A stretch of DNA of 64,000 nucleotides, taken from the NCBI GenBank assembly GCA_036397035.1, contig DASWJS010000027.1, positions 1 to 64,000 on the forward strand, written 5' to 3'. Below, in pieces: positions 26,163 to 34,685 of this stretch (position 1 is the stretch's first letter; every line of letters begins with the position of its first letter). This DNA comes from DASWJS01 sp036397035 (GTDB lineage: Bacteria > Actinomycetota > AC-67). The position numbers and the translations under genes are program-made. A model generated the notes under the pieces. It ran no database searches, was not told where the DNA came from, and saw only the letters and a list, made by a program, of their open reading frames with translations.

Positions 26163-27341
26163 TCAGTCCTCTCTCTCCGGACGGAACGCGACCTTCACGG
26201 TGCCGAGCCGGCCGGCCGACAGCGCGTGATCGACCGCCTCGCGCCAGCGGTCGAGCGGGTAGGACGCCCCGACGAGCGCGCCGAGGTCCATCTCGCCCGC
26301 GATGCGAACGGCGTCGGGGAAGGCGCCCGCGCCCGAGTAGGCGCCGACGATCTCCAGCTCGCGGAACCAGGCCGGCGTGAGGTCCGCGCGCTCGGGCATC
26401 CCGCTCAGCACGACGCGGCCCCGCGCGCGCGTCGCGCGCAGCGCGAGGTCCAGGCCGTCCTTCGACCCGACGCATTCGAACGCCACGTCCACGCCGCCGA
26501 GCAGGAACGGGCTGCTCCGCTCCGGGTGCAGGCGGAACGCGCGCGTCGCGCGGCGCACGGACCCGAGCGCCTCGGTGGGCGTGACGACCTCGCTCGCGCC
26601 GAAGCGCCGCGCCAGATCGGCTTGGTGTGCGTGCTTGGCGACGACGATGATCTCGCCCGCCTCGCTGGACTCGCGGAGCGCGATCGTGGTCAGCAGGCCG
26701 ACGGTTCCCGCGCCGACGACCAGCACGCTCGCGTCGCGCGGCACGGCGGCGCGGCGGACGGCGTGCAGCGCGCACGCCAGCGGCTCGATCATCACCGCCG
26801 TCTCGTCGGACATCTCCTCGGGAACGGCGTGCATCTGGCGGCGGTGCGCGACCATCGCCTCGCTCCAGCCGCCGCCGGTGTCGTGGCAGTAGCCCGTCTG
26901 CAACCCCACGCTGACGTGGCCGCCGGTCACTCGCTCGCACAGCCCGTGCTCGCCGGTCGAGCAGGGCGCGCACGCCGGCTCCACCCCGCGCGCGCCGCAG
27001 GAAAGGACCGGGTCGATCACGACGCGCTGGCCCGCCGGCAGCCCGTCCACGTCGTCGGCCAGACTGCCGACGACCTCGTGGCCCGGCGTGAACGGCATCG
27101 AGACCAGGGCGGTGAAGTAGAAGCTCGACCGGCCTGCGATCGTCGTCAGGTCCGAGCCGCAGATGCCCGACAGCGTGGGGCGGATGCGGCCCCACCCGTC
27201 CGCCGGCGGCACCGGGTCTTCCCGGTCCACCAAGCGCAGCGAGGCGACCGGACCGGCGAGCAAGCCGGGCAGCTTCGGGCCGATGGCGCGCGCGGCCAGG
27301 TACTTCGGCACCGAGCGGTACAGCTCCAGCGCGACGCTCAC
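26163..27341 (-). CDS. Zinc-dependent medium-chain alcohol dehydrogenase
   Basis: The start is GTG 27341, overlapping the upstream stop in GTGA, giving 392 residues. Catalytic zinc ligands appear in SGICGSDL and GHEVVG, plus a Glu in 'IEPLACALH'. The structural-zinc lobe has four Cys in 'CGARGVEPACAPCSTGEHGLC'-type spacing. The Rossmann motif is VLVVGAGTVGLL near residue 200. It probably oxidises or reduces an alcohol or aldehyde made by the neighbouring reductase. Confidence 0.9.
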   Translation of the reverse strand: MSVALELYRSVPKYLAARAIGPKLPGLLAGPVASLRLVDREDPVPPADGWGRIRPTLSGICGSDLTTIAGRSSFYFTALVSMPFTPGHEVVGSLADDVDGLPAGQRVVIDPVLSCGARGVEPACAPCSTGEHGLCERVTGGHVSVGLQTGYCHDTGGGWSEAMVAHRRQMHAVPEEMSDETAVMIEPLACALHAVRRAAVPRDASVLVVGAGTVGLLTTIALRESSEAGEIIVVAKHAHQADLARRFGASEVVTPTEALGSVRRATRAFRLHPERSSPFLLGGVDVAFECVGSKDGLDLALRATRARGRVVLSGMPERADLTPAWFRELEIVGAYSGAGAFPDAVRIAGEMDLGALVGASYPLDRWREAVDHALSAGRLGTVKVAFRPERED

Positions 27342-29572
27342 GAGCGCACCGCCTCCGGCAGCAGCACCTTCGGCGCGCCCCGCCCGGCGGGCCAGTCCTC
27401 GATCGGCCACTTCTGCTTTCGCGCGATGCGGGTGAGCGCGATGTCCGGGTTCACCGCGACCGGGTTGCCCACGACCTCCAGCATCGGCAGGTCGCTCATC
27501 GAGTCCGCGTACGCATAGCATGCCGCGAGGTCCGCCCCGATCTCCTTCGCGTAGGCGCGAATCCACGAGGCGCGCGCCTCGCCCACCAGCGGCGGGCGGT
27601 CCATGTCGCCGGTGAAGCGCCCGGCGCGCTCTTGCAGGTGCGCGGTCACCAGCACGTCGGCAAGGTCGGCGAGCGGCTCGACCACGAAGTCGAGCGACCC
27701 GGTGATGAACACGACCGTGTGGCCCGCGTCGCGATGCGCGCGGATCCGGCGCACGGCGGCCGCCGACAGCCGCCGCAGGACGAGGCCGCCCATCTCCCGC
27801 CGGGCGAGCGCGCGCACGGCCGCCGCGTCGGCGCCCTCGTACTGCCGGTAGAACATCCGAAGGAACTCGCCGCGGTCGCGCCGCTCGGCCTGGAGGAAGG
27901 CGGGCACACGGCGCGCGAGCCCGGCGATGCCGCCGGCGCGATCGGTGCCGTCGGCCATGCGCAGCCACAGGAACGCCTCCAGCACGTTCGAGGCTACGAT
28001 CGTTCCCTCGAGGTCGAAGATCGCGATGACCGCCTCGTCGCCGTTGGTCGTCGCCGGCCGCAGGACGACCGCGGGCGCCGCGCGCTTCGGCGTCGCGGCG
28101 AGCCACCGCATCGGCGCGCTGACCGCCGGCAGGTGGCGCTCCCGGTAGTACTCCTCCCAGGTGAAGTCGGTCGGGTCGAAGCAGAAGTCGCGGCGGTCGG
28201 CCTCGGGCAGCGACTCGTAGAGCGCGCGCGCGCGCTCGTCGGTGTAGATCACCTCGACCTCGACGTAGGCGCCGTAGAGGTTCGCGTAGCGCTTGACGAA
28301 GTCGAGCTGCGCGCGGGTGCGGTCGACCTTGCGCGCGGCCTCGCGCGCGGGCCCGGTGCGCGGCAGCCGCGTCACGACCCGCTCGGCCGCCTCGATCGCG
28401 CGCTCGGCGAAGCGGATGCGCTTCTCGACCGCGCGCTTGCCGGGGAAGGACCACGTCGGCACCTTGTACGCGCCGCGCCCGCGCTCCGGCAGGGGGTCGG
28501 CCTGGAAGTACTCCCGCGTCAGCTCGTAGAGGCGCCGGAACCGGAAGGGGTTCCGGCTGCCGGTCGAGCAGTGGTAGACGGCGCGCCGCTCGGGCGGCTT
28601 CGCCGCGACCGCAAGGATGCAGTTGACGACGTGGTCGACCGGGACGATGTCGAGCACGCCCTCGGGGATGCCGGGGAACTCCGGGAGCGCGCCGCGGCCG
28701 TAGGCGATGATGACCGGCTCGGCCACGCGGAAGCCCTCGATCCAGCCGGGGAACGGGTGGCGGTGCGCGCTCTCGATGATCGAGGGCCGCACGATCGTGA
28801 GCGGGTTCTCGCCGGCCAGCTCGTCGAGCGCCTTCTCCGTCAGGGCCTTGGTGAAGGCGTAGACGTCGGGCCAGCCGAGACTGCGGGCGCGGGCGCGTCC
28901 CGCGCGCACGAGCCGCTTCGTCACCCACTCGCGCCGCAGCTCCTCGGCCTTGCGCGCGATGCTCTGCGGACCCGCGCGCCCGACCGTCGCGCGCGCGCGG
29001 CCCTCGAAGCGCTCCAGCGCCTCCGGCGCGCGCGAGGACTCGTCGACCTCGGCCCGCATCCGCGTCGCGTAGTCCGCTTCGGCGCGCCAATCGACCTCGC
29101 GGTCGAGCAGCTCCTCCGGCTGCGTGCCGCGCGTGATCCCGGCGACGTAGGCGGTCGAGACGTGGATGAACGGCTTGCCGGCCGCGGCCTCGTACAGCCG
29201 GATCGAACCGAGCAGGTTCGTCTGGAACGCCTCGTCGATGGGCGGGTCGAAGGAGACCGTCGCCGCGCTGTGGATCACCAGGTCGACGTCGCCGGCGATC
29301 GCCGGGGACTCGTGCATGAGGTCGGCGCGGATCGCGCGCACCTTACGCTTCAGAAGCGCGCGCAGGCCCTCCTCGCCGAGGCGCTCGCGCGCCGGTCCGA
29401 ACGCCGCCCCGGTAACGAGCCCTTCGACGCGCGCCTGCGCGTCGCCGCGGGCGATGCAGTCGATGCGCTCGACCTCGGTGTCGGTCAGGAGCCGCTCGAG
29501 CAGCGCCGTGCCCAGGAACCCGGTCACCCCGGACAGCGCGATGCGTTTGCCGGCCAGACCCTCGCGGATCAC
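27338..29572 (-). CDS. Fatty acyl-CoA reductase-like SDR fused to HAD-IB phosphatase
   Basis: The operon's first gene starts at GTG 29572 after GGGAGGGA and encodes 744 residues. Residues 1-420 are an extended SDR of the fatty acyl-CoA reductase type (GVTGFLG at 15-21, catalytic YAFTK near 238, 'IVRPSIIESA'). Residues about 510-730 are a HAD-IB (SerB-like) domain with FDLEGT, 'FITGSLDFV' and 'YADSMSDLPMLE'. The second Asp of the DxD motif is Glu, as in ThrH-type enzymes. A likely sequence is acyl-CoA to aldehyde or alcohol, with the HAD domain removing a phosphate from a partner substrate; the latter is inference. Confidence 0.87.
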   Translation of the reverse strand: MIREGLAGKRIALSGVTGFLGTALLERLLTDTEVERIDCIARGDAQARVEGLVTGAAFGPARERLGEEGLRALLKRKVRAIRADLMHESPAIAGDVDLVIHSAATVSFDPPIDEAFQTNLLGSIRLYEAAAGKPFIHVSTAYVAGITRGTQPEELLDREVDWRAEADYATRMRAEVDESSRAPEALERFEGRARATVGRAGPQSIARKAEELRREWVTKRLVRAGRARARSLGWPDVYAFTKALTEKALDELAGENPLTIVRPSIIESAHRHPFPGWIEGFRVAEPVIIAYGRGALPEFPGIPEGVLDIVPVDHVVNCILAVAAKPPERRAVYHCSTGSRNPFRFRRLYELTREYFQADPLPERGRGAYKVPTWSFPGKRAVEKRIRFAERAIEAAERVVTRLPRTGPAREAARKVDRTRAQLDFVKRYANLYGAYVEVEVIYTDERARALYESLPEADRRDFCFDPTDFTWEEYYRERHLPAVSAPMRWLAATPKRAAPAVVLRPATTNGDEAVIAIFDLEGTIVASNVLEAFLWLRMADGTDRAGGIAGLARRVPAFLQAERRDRGEFLRMFYRQYEGADAAAVRALARREMGGLVLRRLSAAAVRRIRAHRDAGHTVVFITGSLDFVVEPLADLADVLVTAHLQERAGRFTGDMDRPPLVGEARASWIRAYAKEIGADLAACYAYADSMSDLPMLEVVGNPVAVNPDIALTRIARKQKWPIEDWPAGRGAPKVLLPEAVRS

Positions 29573-29596
29573 TCGGTCCCTCCCCCAGGCGCGCGT

Positions 29597-29610
29597 CTAC
29601 CGCGCGGTAG
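29597..29610. promoter_or_regulatory. 14-bp palindromic operator at the five-gene operon promoter
   Basis: CTACCGCGCGGTAG is a perfect palindrome 25 bases before the GTG start. On the minus strand a weak -35 TGGACT, 17-base spacer and -10 TAACCT run into its first half. A repressor bound here would block transcription. TACC...GGTA half-sites are common for TetR regulators of acyl metabolism, and a TetR gene ends this operon. Confidence 0.65.
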
Positions 29611-29646
29611 GTTATTGACTCGAACGCGGGAAGTCCAGGGCGCGGC

Positions 29647-30279
29647 TCAGGACAGGACCAGCACCGGGGGCGCCTCGCCCTCGATGCGCGCGTCGCCCGC
29701 GACGACCGTCAGCGGATCGGCGGTGAAGGCCACCGTCCGCCCGTCGAGCGCCAGCTCGTGCGAGCCGCGAAGGAGCAGGAACGTGTACCCGTCCTCGATC
29801 GCGGGCGAGGCCGCCGGCGTCGTCTCGACCCCGTCGATCAGCACGCTCTCGGCGCCGCCGGGGATCCGGACGAAGACCGAGGCCGGGTCGAGCTGGACGA
29901 CCGGCAGCACCTCCCCCTCGACGGTCACCGTCTCGGTCTGAGCGCGGTCGCCGAAGCGCAGCTCGATCTCGACGTCGTAGAAGGCCGAGCCGCGCTCGGT
30001 CGGCGCGTCCGAGGTCCGCAGCTCGAGCCGCGTCACGCGCGTGATCGCATAGGACGTCACCGGGTTCGCCCGGTAGAAGGCTTCGAAGTGCTCGAAGGAC
30101 AGCGACGCGCCGGCGCCGACCATGATCTGCTCGAGCTGCGTGCGGTCGTAGGCCTCACGCAGGTTTCCCGCCGTCAGGTCGTCCAGGTAGGCGACGAGCG
30201 CCTTCGGCGGCGGGTCGCTCCCCAGCCGCGAGCACCCCGCCGCGAGCAGCACCAGGGCAACGACCACGAGGCGGCGCAC
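29647..30279 (-). CDS. Small lipoprotein of unknown function
   Basis: GTG 30279 begins a 210-residue protein with a signal sequence ending LLAAGC, a lipobox. The rest is a soluble beta-rich domain: an NTF2/Mce-like first half ('YLDDLTAGNLREAYDRTQ', 'FYRANPVTSYAITRV') followed by a DUF-like region ('VPVVQLDPASVFVRIPGG'-type and 'GYTFLLLRGSHELALDGR'). It lies 17 bases after the fadD stop, so it is probably co-transcribed. It may tether lipid-related or wall components outside the cell. Confidence 0.65.
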   Translation of the reverse strand: MRRLVVVALVLLAAGCSRLGSDPPPKALVAYLDDLTAGNLREAYDRTQLEQIMVGAGASLSFEHFEAFYRANPVTSYAITRVTRLELRTSDAPTERGSAFYDVEIELRFGDRAQTETVTVEGEVLPVVQLDPASVFVRIPGGAESVLIDGVETTPAASPAIEDGYTFLLLRGSHELALDGRTVAFTADPLTVVAGDARIEGEAPPVLVLS

Positions 30280-30296
30280 GAGAGCCGCGGAGCCGT

Positions 30297-32093
30297 TCAG
30301 CTCGCGTACAGGTCGTCGATCAGGTCGGCGTACTTGTCGATGATCGCGGCGCGACGGACCTTCAGCGTCGGCGTCAGCTCCTCGGCCGCCATGTCGAAGT
30401 CGCGATCGAACACGTGCCGCTTCTTGATCTGCTCGGGCTTGGCCAGGTCGGCGTTCACCTCCGCGACGGCGTTCTCGACGAGCTGCTGGACGTCGGGGTG
30501 CCCGACGAGGCTCGCGAAGTCCTCGTGCGGGATCGACTTCTGCTCGGCGAACTCGGTCACCTTCTCCTGGTCCAGCGTCAGCAGCGCGATCAGGTACGGG
30601 CGCTTGTCGCCGACGACGACCGACTGGCTGATCCAGGGCGAGTACTTCAGCATGTTCTCGATCACCTGCGGCGCGACGTTCTTGCCGGCAGCGGTGATGA
30701 TCAAGTCCTTCTTGCGGTCGGTGATCGTGAGGTAGCCCTCGCCGTCGAGCACGCCGATGTCGCCGGAGTGCATCCAGCCGTCGGCGTCGATCAGCTCCTC
30801 GGTGGCCAGCGGGTCCTTGAAGTAGCCGAGCCCGACATTGCCGCCCTTGACCAGGATCTCGCCGTCTTCGGCGATCCTCACCTCGGTGCCGGGGATGGCC
30901 GGCCCCACCGTGCCGATCTTGATCCCGTCGACGCGGTTGATCGTGCTGGGGCCGCAGTCCTCGGTCTGGCCGTAGACCTCGGCGACCGGCAGGCCGATCG
31001 CGTGGAAGAAACGGAGCACCTCCGGGTTGATCGGCGCCGCGCCGGAGATCATCGCCCGCGCCTCGTTCAGGCCGAGCGCCGCGCGCGCGAGCGCGAACAG
31101 CGACGCGTCGGCCTCCTGGTACTTCTCCTCCAGCTCGGGCGGAAGGCTCGTCCCGGCCTGCTGCGCCTCGACGCGCTTGAGGCCGAGCGCCACGGCTTGC
31201 TCGGCCTTGTCGCGCTGCTCGTCGGGCAGGCCGGCGATGAGCGCGGTGATCCCGGCGTAGAACTTCTCCCAGACGCGAGGCACGCCGAAGAAGACCGTCG
31301 GCTTGCACGCGACGAGGTCCTCGCGGAGCGTGTCGAGCGACTCGGCGAACCACACCTCGAAGCCCTGATAGATCCCCAAGAAGTGCGAGGTCATGCGCTC
31401 GGCGATGTGCGACAGCGGCAGGTAGGACAGCCTGCGATCGCCCGGCTCGCCGGCGAGCACGGTGTCCAGCGACCCGCACGTCCACACGACGTTGGCGTGC
31501 GAGAGCATCGCGCCCTTCGGAGGGCCGGTCGTGCCGCTGGTGTAGACGAGCGTCGCGAGGTCGCCCGGCTCGATCGCGGCGACGCGGTCGTCGAAGTCGG
31601 TCGGGTTGGCGGCGATGAACTCCTCGCCGCGCGCCAGGAGCTGATCGAAGGAGATGGCGAAGTCGTCGAGCGTCACGCCCGCGGGGTCGAAGACGATCGC
31701 CGCCGTCAGCGCCGGCAGGTCGGCGCGCTTCTCCAGCACCTTGGCGAGCTGCGGGCCGTTCTCCACGAAGATCGCCTTGGCCTCGCAATGGCCCGCGATG
31801 TAGACGACTTGCGACGGCGAGTTGGTCGGGTAGATGGGGGCCGTCGCCCCGCCGGTCGCCTGCGTCGCGATGTCGGCGACGTGCCACTCGTACCGGTTCC
31901 CCGACAGGATCGCGGCCTTGTCGCCCGCGCCGAGCCCGAGCGAGCGAAGCCCCTGCGACGCGCGCTGGACGAGGCTGCCGTACTCGCTCCAGGAGATCGG
32001 CGTCCACTGTCCGTCGACCTTGCGCCGAAACGCGGTCGCGTCCGGCTGCGAGGTGGTGCGGTCAAGAAACGTGCTGACGACTGTCGCGCTCAT
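30297..32093 (-). CDS. fadD: Long-chain acyl-CoA synthetase (FadD15-like)
   Basis: ATG 32093 follows GGGAGGGG. The 598 residues carry the AMP-binding P-loop YTSGTTGPPKGAM, 'SGAAPINPEVLRFF', VYGQTEDCG, the 'HSGDIG' motif and the catalytic Lys region ending TLKVRR. The length and the TLKVRR ending match the FadD15/AAE long-chain family. It would make acyl-CoA, supplying the reductase operon that lies just downstream. That operon has its own promoter. Confidence 0.93.
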   Translation of the reverse strand: MSATVVSTFLDRTTSQPDATAFRRKVDGQWTPISWSEYGSLVQRASQGLRSLGLGAGDKAAILSGNRYEWHVADIATQATGGATAPIYPTNSPSQVVYIAGHCEAKAIFVENGPQLAKVLEKRADLPALTAAIVFDPAGVTLDDFAISFDQLLARGEEFIAANPTDFDDRVAAIEPGDLATLVYTSGTTGPPKGAMLSHANVVWTCGSLDTVLAGEPGDRRLSYLPLSHIAERMTSHFLGIYQGFEVWFAESLDTLREDLVACKPTVFFGVPRVWEKFYAGITALIAGLPDEQRDKAEQAVALGLKRVEAQQAGTSLPPELEEKYQEADASLFALARAALGLNEARAMISGAAPINPEVLRFFHAIGLPVAEVYGQTEDCGPSTINRVDGIKIGTVGPAIPGTEVRIAEDGEILVKGGNVGLGYFKDPLATEELIDADGWMHSGDIGVLDGEGYLTITDRKKDLIITAAGKNVAPQVIENMLKYSPWISQSVVVGDKRPYLIALLTLDQEKVTEFAEQKSIPHEDFASLVGHPDVQQLVENAVAEVNADLAKPEQIKKRHVFDRDFDMAAEELTPTLKVRRAAIIDKYADLIDDLYAS

Positions 32094-32125
32094 CGAAGCC
32101 CCTCCCGGTGCGTGTGCGGACCTTA

Positions 32126-32155
32126 GGTATAGCCCCCCGTCGCGCGCGAGCGCAA
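32126..32155 (-). promoter_or_regulatory. Candidate promoter of fadD
   Basis: On the minus strand TTGCGC (-35), an 18-base spacer and TATACC (-10) lie 33 bases before the fadD ATG. Confidence 0.4.
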
Positions 32156-32158
32156 TGC

Positions 32159-33253
32159 TCACATCGCGCGCAGCATCGCCGCGTAGTCGCGGGCGATCAC
32201 GTTCCAATCGTGATGCGCCTCGACGAACGCGCGGCCGGCTTTGCCCATGGCGCGCGCGCGGGGGGGGTCGGCCAGCAGCGAAGTCAGCGCGCGCGCAAGA
32301 GCGGCGCGGTTGCGCCCCGGGACGACCAGGCCGGTCTCGCCGTCGACCACCGCCTCGGGCGCTCCCCCGGAGTCGCCGGCGATCGCGGGCCGTCCGCAGG
32401 CCTGCGCCTCCAGGTAGACGATCCCGAGCCCCTCGACCTCCAGGTTGGCCAGCCGGCTCCGGCACGGCATCGCGAAGACGTCGCCCGCCGCGTAGACCGA
32501 CGGCAGCTCGTCGTGCCCGGCCCGGCCGGTGAAGATCACGCCCTCGCCTGCCGTGCGGCGAAGGCGCTCGCGATCGGGTCCGTCCCCGGCGACGAGCAGC
32601 GTCGCGCCGGGCACGGCTCGGCGAACGATCCGCCACGCGTCGATCAACGCGTCGGCGCCCTTGCGGCGAACGAGCCTGCTGAGGAACACCGCGACCGGCG
32701 CGCGCGGGTCGACGCCGTGGCGATCGCGGAACGCCGCGCCGCCGGCGTCCGGCGTGAAGCGCTCGAGGTCGACGCCGGTCGGGACCTTGCGCACGAGCGC
32801 GCGATCGCCGAGCGCGCGCTGCACCGCGCCGATGGCGTAGTCGCTGATCCCGGTGACGAGGCTTGCGAAGCCCGCGATGCGACGCAGGATCTGTCGCGGG
32901 CCGGGCAGCCGCGCCCAGGCAACCTCGAAGCCGTACGTGTGTACGACGACCGGGCGGTCGAGGGCGCGCGCGGCCAGGTTCATCGGCAGCACCGCGCCCA
33001 GCGCGACGGCGTCCGCGTCGCGCGCGTGGTCACGGATCCGTGCGGTCAGCGCGCGCGAGGACCACCACGTCGACGAGCCGCGAACGACCTCCAAGCCGCT
33101 CGCCGCGTCGAACGGTTCGGCGCCGTCGAAGCGCGGCGCCAGCACGCGAACCTCTATCCCCTGCGCCGGCAGCCGCCGGTAGATCTCCCACAGGTAGGTC
33201 TGGATCCCGCCCGCGCGCGGCGGAAAGTCGTTCGTGACGAGCAGCACCCTCAT
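32159..33253 (-). CDS. GT4 glycosyltransferase (PimB-like)
   Basis: This 364-residue GT-B enzyme begins MRVLLVTNDFPPRAGGIQTYL, typical of PimB or mannosyltransferases. The C-terminal donor site has 'FLSRLVRRKGADALIDAW', 'VAGDGPDR' and 'EGLGIVYLEAQACGRPAIAGDSGGAPEAV' with the E-x7-E motif. Start ATG 33253 overlaps the M48 protease stop by four bases. The donor is a nucleotide sugar, probably GDP-mannose by homology; the acceptor is unknown. Confidence 0.87.
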   Translation of the reverse strand: MRVLLVTNDFPPRAGGIQTYLWEIYRRLPAQGIEVRVLAPRFDGAEPFDAASGLEVVRGSSTWWSSRALTARIRDHARDADAVALGAVLPMNLAARALDRPVVVHTYGFEVAWARLPGPRQILRRIAGFASLVTGISDYAIGAVQRALGDRALVRKVPTGVDLERFTPDAGGAAFRDRHGVDPRAPVAVFLSRLVRRKGADALIDAWRIVRRAVPGATLLVAGDGPDRERLRRTAGEGVIFTGRAGHDELPSVYAAGDVFAMPCRSRLANLEVEGLGIVYLEAQACGRPAIAGDSGGAPEAVVDGETGLVVPGRNRAALARALTSLLADPPRARAMGKAGRAFVEAHHDWNVIARDYAAMLRAM

Positions 33254-34458
33254 CGCGCGGTCTCCGCCGCGGCGATGCGCTCGATCGTGCTCGGATGGGA
33301 GAAGAACATCCAACGGACGAACGCGTTGGGGCGAAGGTCCGACAGGTTCCGCACGGCCAGGCGCACCTCCAGCGCGATCGCCGCATCCGGGTCGCCGGTC
33401 AGCTCGATCGCCGTCCGGTCGGCGCGCGCCTCGATCGAGCGCGAGTATGCATTCGCGACCGGCAGCGTCAGGATCGAGCCGGCGGCGAGCAGGAACGCGA
33501 GGAACGGCACCACGAGCGGGTCGGCCGGACCCGCGACGCCCGCGGCCCGCCGCACCCGGGCGCTCCGAAGCAGCGCCCACAGCACGACCACGCCCAGGGT
33601 CGATCCGGCGATGCCGAGCAGCGTCCCGCCGATCACGTCGCCGTGGGCCTCGTGGCTCAGCTCGTGCGCGACGACGAAGTCGGTCTCGTCCGCCGGGGTC
33701 GCGGTGACGAGCGTGTCGTAGAGGACCACGCGCTTCGTCGCGCCGAAGCCCGAGACGTAGGCGTTGGCCGCCGAGGTGCGCCGGCTCGCATCGGCGATCA
33801 GCACGTCGCCGACGCCGACGCCCGCGCGACCGGCCAGCGCGAGCACCCGCGCGCGCACCTCGGCCGGCGCGGGCGTGAAGCGGTTGAACACCGGCTCGTA
33901 GAGCAGCGGGTAGAGAAAGACGCCGGCGAGCGTGAGCGCCGCGGCGCCGCTCGCGACGGCGGCGGGCCACGCGCGCGGCAGGCGGCGCGCGGCGAGCAAG
34001 AAGAGCAAGACGCCGAGCGCGGTGAGCACCAGACTGATGCCGGTCGCGCGCGCGACGTCGAGCAGGAACGCGCCGGCCGAGTTGGTGGCGATCCCAAACT
34101 CGGCGGCGTGATCGTGCAGCGCGAGGCGGAGCCCGAGGCTCGCCAGCACGGGGGTCAGCACGACCACCACGACCAGGACAAGGGGGCGCGCCGCCCGCCC
34201 CCGAACGCGCGCTTCCACCCATGCGCGCAGGCGGCGCGCCCCCGGCCCGAACGCCAGCAGCGCGAGCGCCCCTAGCTCCAGCGCCAGGCGCGAGAAGGAC
34301 AGGACGTAGGCGGTGCCCCGGTAGTCGGCCGCCCGTGCGATCTGCTCGGGCGTGAAGTAGTCCTCGATCCGCGGCGACGGCGTCTGCGCGTACGCGGCGA
34401 GGGCGAGCGGCAAGCTCGCGGCAAGCGCGACGAGCGCGATGGTCGGGATGCGTCGCAC
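33250..34458 (-). CDS. M48 membrane metalloprotease (Ste24/HtpX-like)
   Basis: The 402-residue protein starts at GTG 34458 and begins with a signal-like helix. Six or so membrane helices and the zinc motif VVAHELSHEAHGD near residue 265, with a distal Glu in 'YSRSIEARADRTAIELTG', mark family M48A. Ste24-type proteases act in membrane protein quality control. A TAGGAT -10 box lies nine bases before the GTG, indicating a leaderless transcript with the GT4 gene downstream. Confidence 0.87.
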   Translation of the reverse strand: MRRIPTIALVALAASLPLALAAYAQTPSPRIEDYFTPEQIARAADYRGTAYVLSFSRLALELGALALLAFGPGARRLRAWVEARVRGRAARPLVLVVVVVLTPVLASLGLRLALHDHAAEFGIATNSAGAFLLDVARATGISLVLTALGVLLFLLAARRLPRAWPAAVASGAAALTLAGVFLYPLLYEPVFNRFTPAPAEVRARVLALAGRAGVGVGDVLIADASRRTSAANAYVSGFGATKRVVLYDTLVTATPADETDFVVAHELSHEAHGDVIGGTLLGIAGSTLGVVVLWALLRSARVRRAAGVAGPADPLVVPFLAFLLAAGSILTLPVANAYSRSIEARADRTAIELTGDPDAAIALEVRLAVRNLSDLRPNAFVRWMFFSHPSTIERIAAAETAR

Positions 34459-34467
34459 GACCGCGCC

Positions 34468-34489
34468 ATCCTAGGAGAGCGCGTAGCAT
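34468..34489. promoter_or_regulatory. Divergent -10 boxes giving leaderless starts on both strands
   Basis: Minus-strand TAGGAT (34468-34473) ends 9 bases before the M48 GTG. Plus-strand TAGCAT (34484-34489) ends 8 bases before the zinc-ribbon GTG at 34498. Confidence 0.4.
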
Positions 34490-34497
34490 CCCGAGCA

Positions 34498-34683
34498 GTG
34501 CCTGCCGACCACGACACCGGTGGCCCGTCGCGCGCGGGCCGGCCGCCGCCCGAATGCCCGTCCTGCGGGACGACGATGCGCTTCGACGAAGGGCGGCAGA
34601 TCCACGACGTGTGGGCCGAGCGTTTCGAGTGCCCGAGCTGCGGGCACGAGGCCTTCCGCTCGTACGGGCGCGGCTCGGTCTGA
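34498..34683 (+). CDS. Small zinc-ribbon protein
   Basis: This 61-residue protein has two knuckles: CPSCGTT and CPSCGHE, with the first near residue 20 and the second near residue 45. It is otherwise unannotated. It could bind nucleic acid or a protein partner. It ends two bases before the sepH stop on the other strand. Confidence 0.6.
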   Translation: MPADHDTGGPSRAGRPPPECPSCGTTMRFDEGRQIHDVWAERFECPSCGHEAFRSYGRGSV

Positions 34684-34685
34684 GC

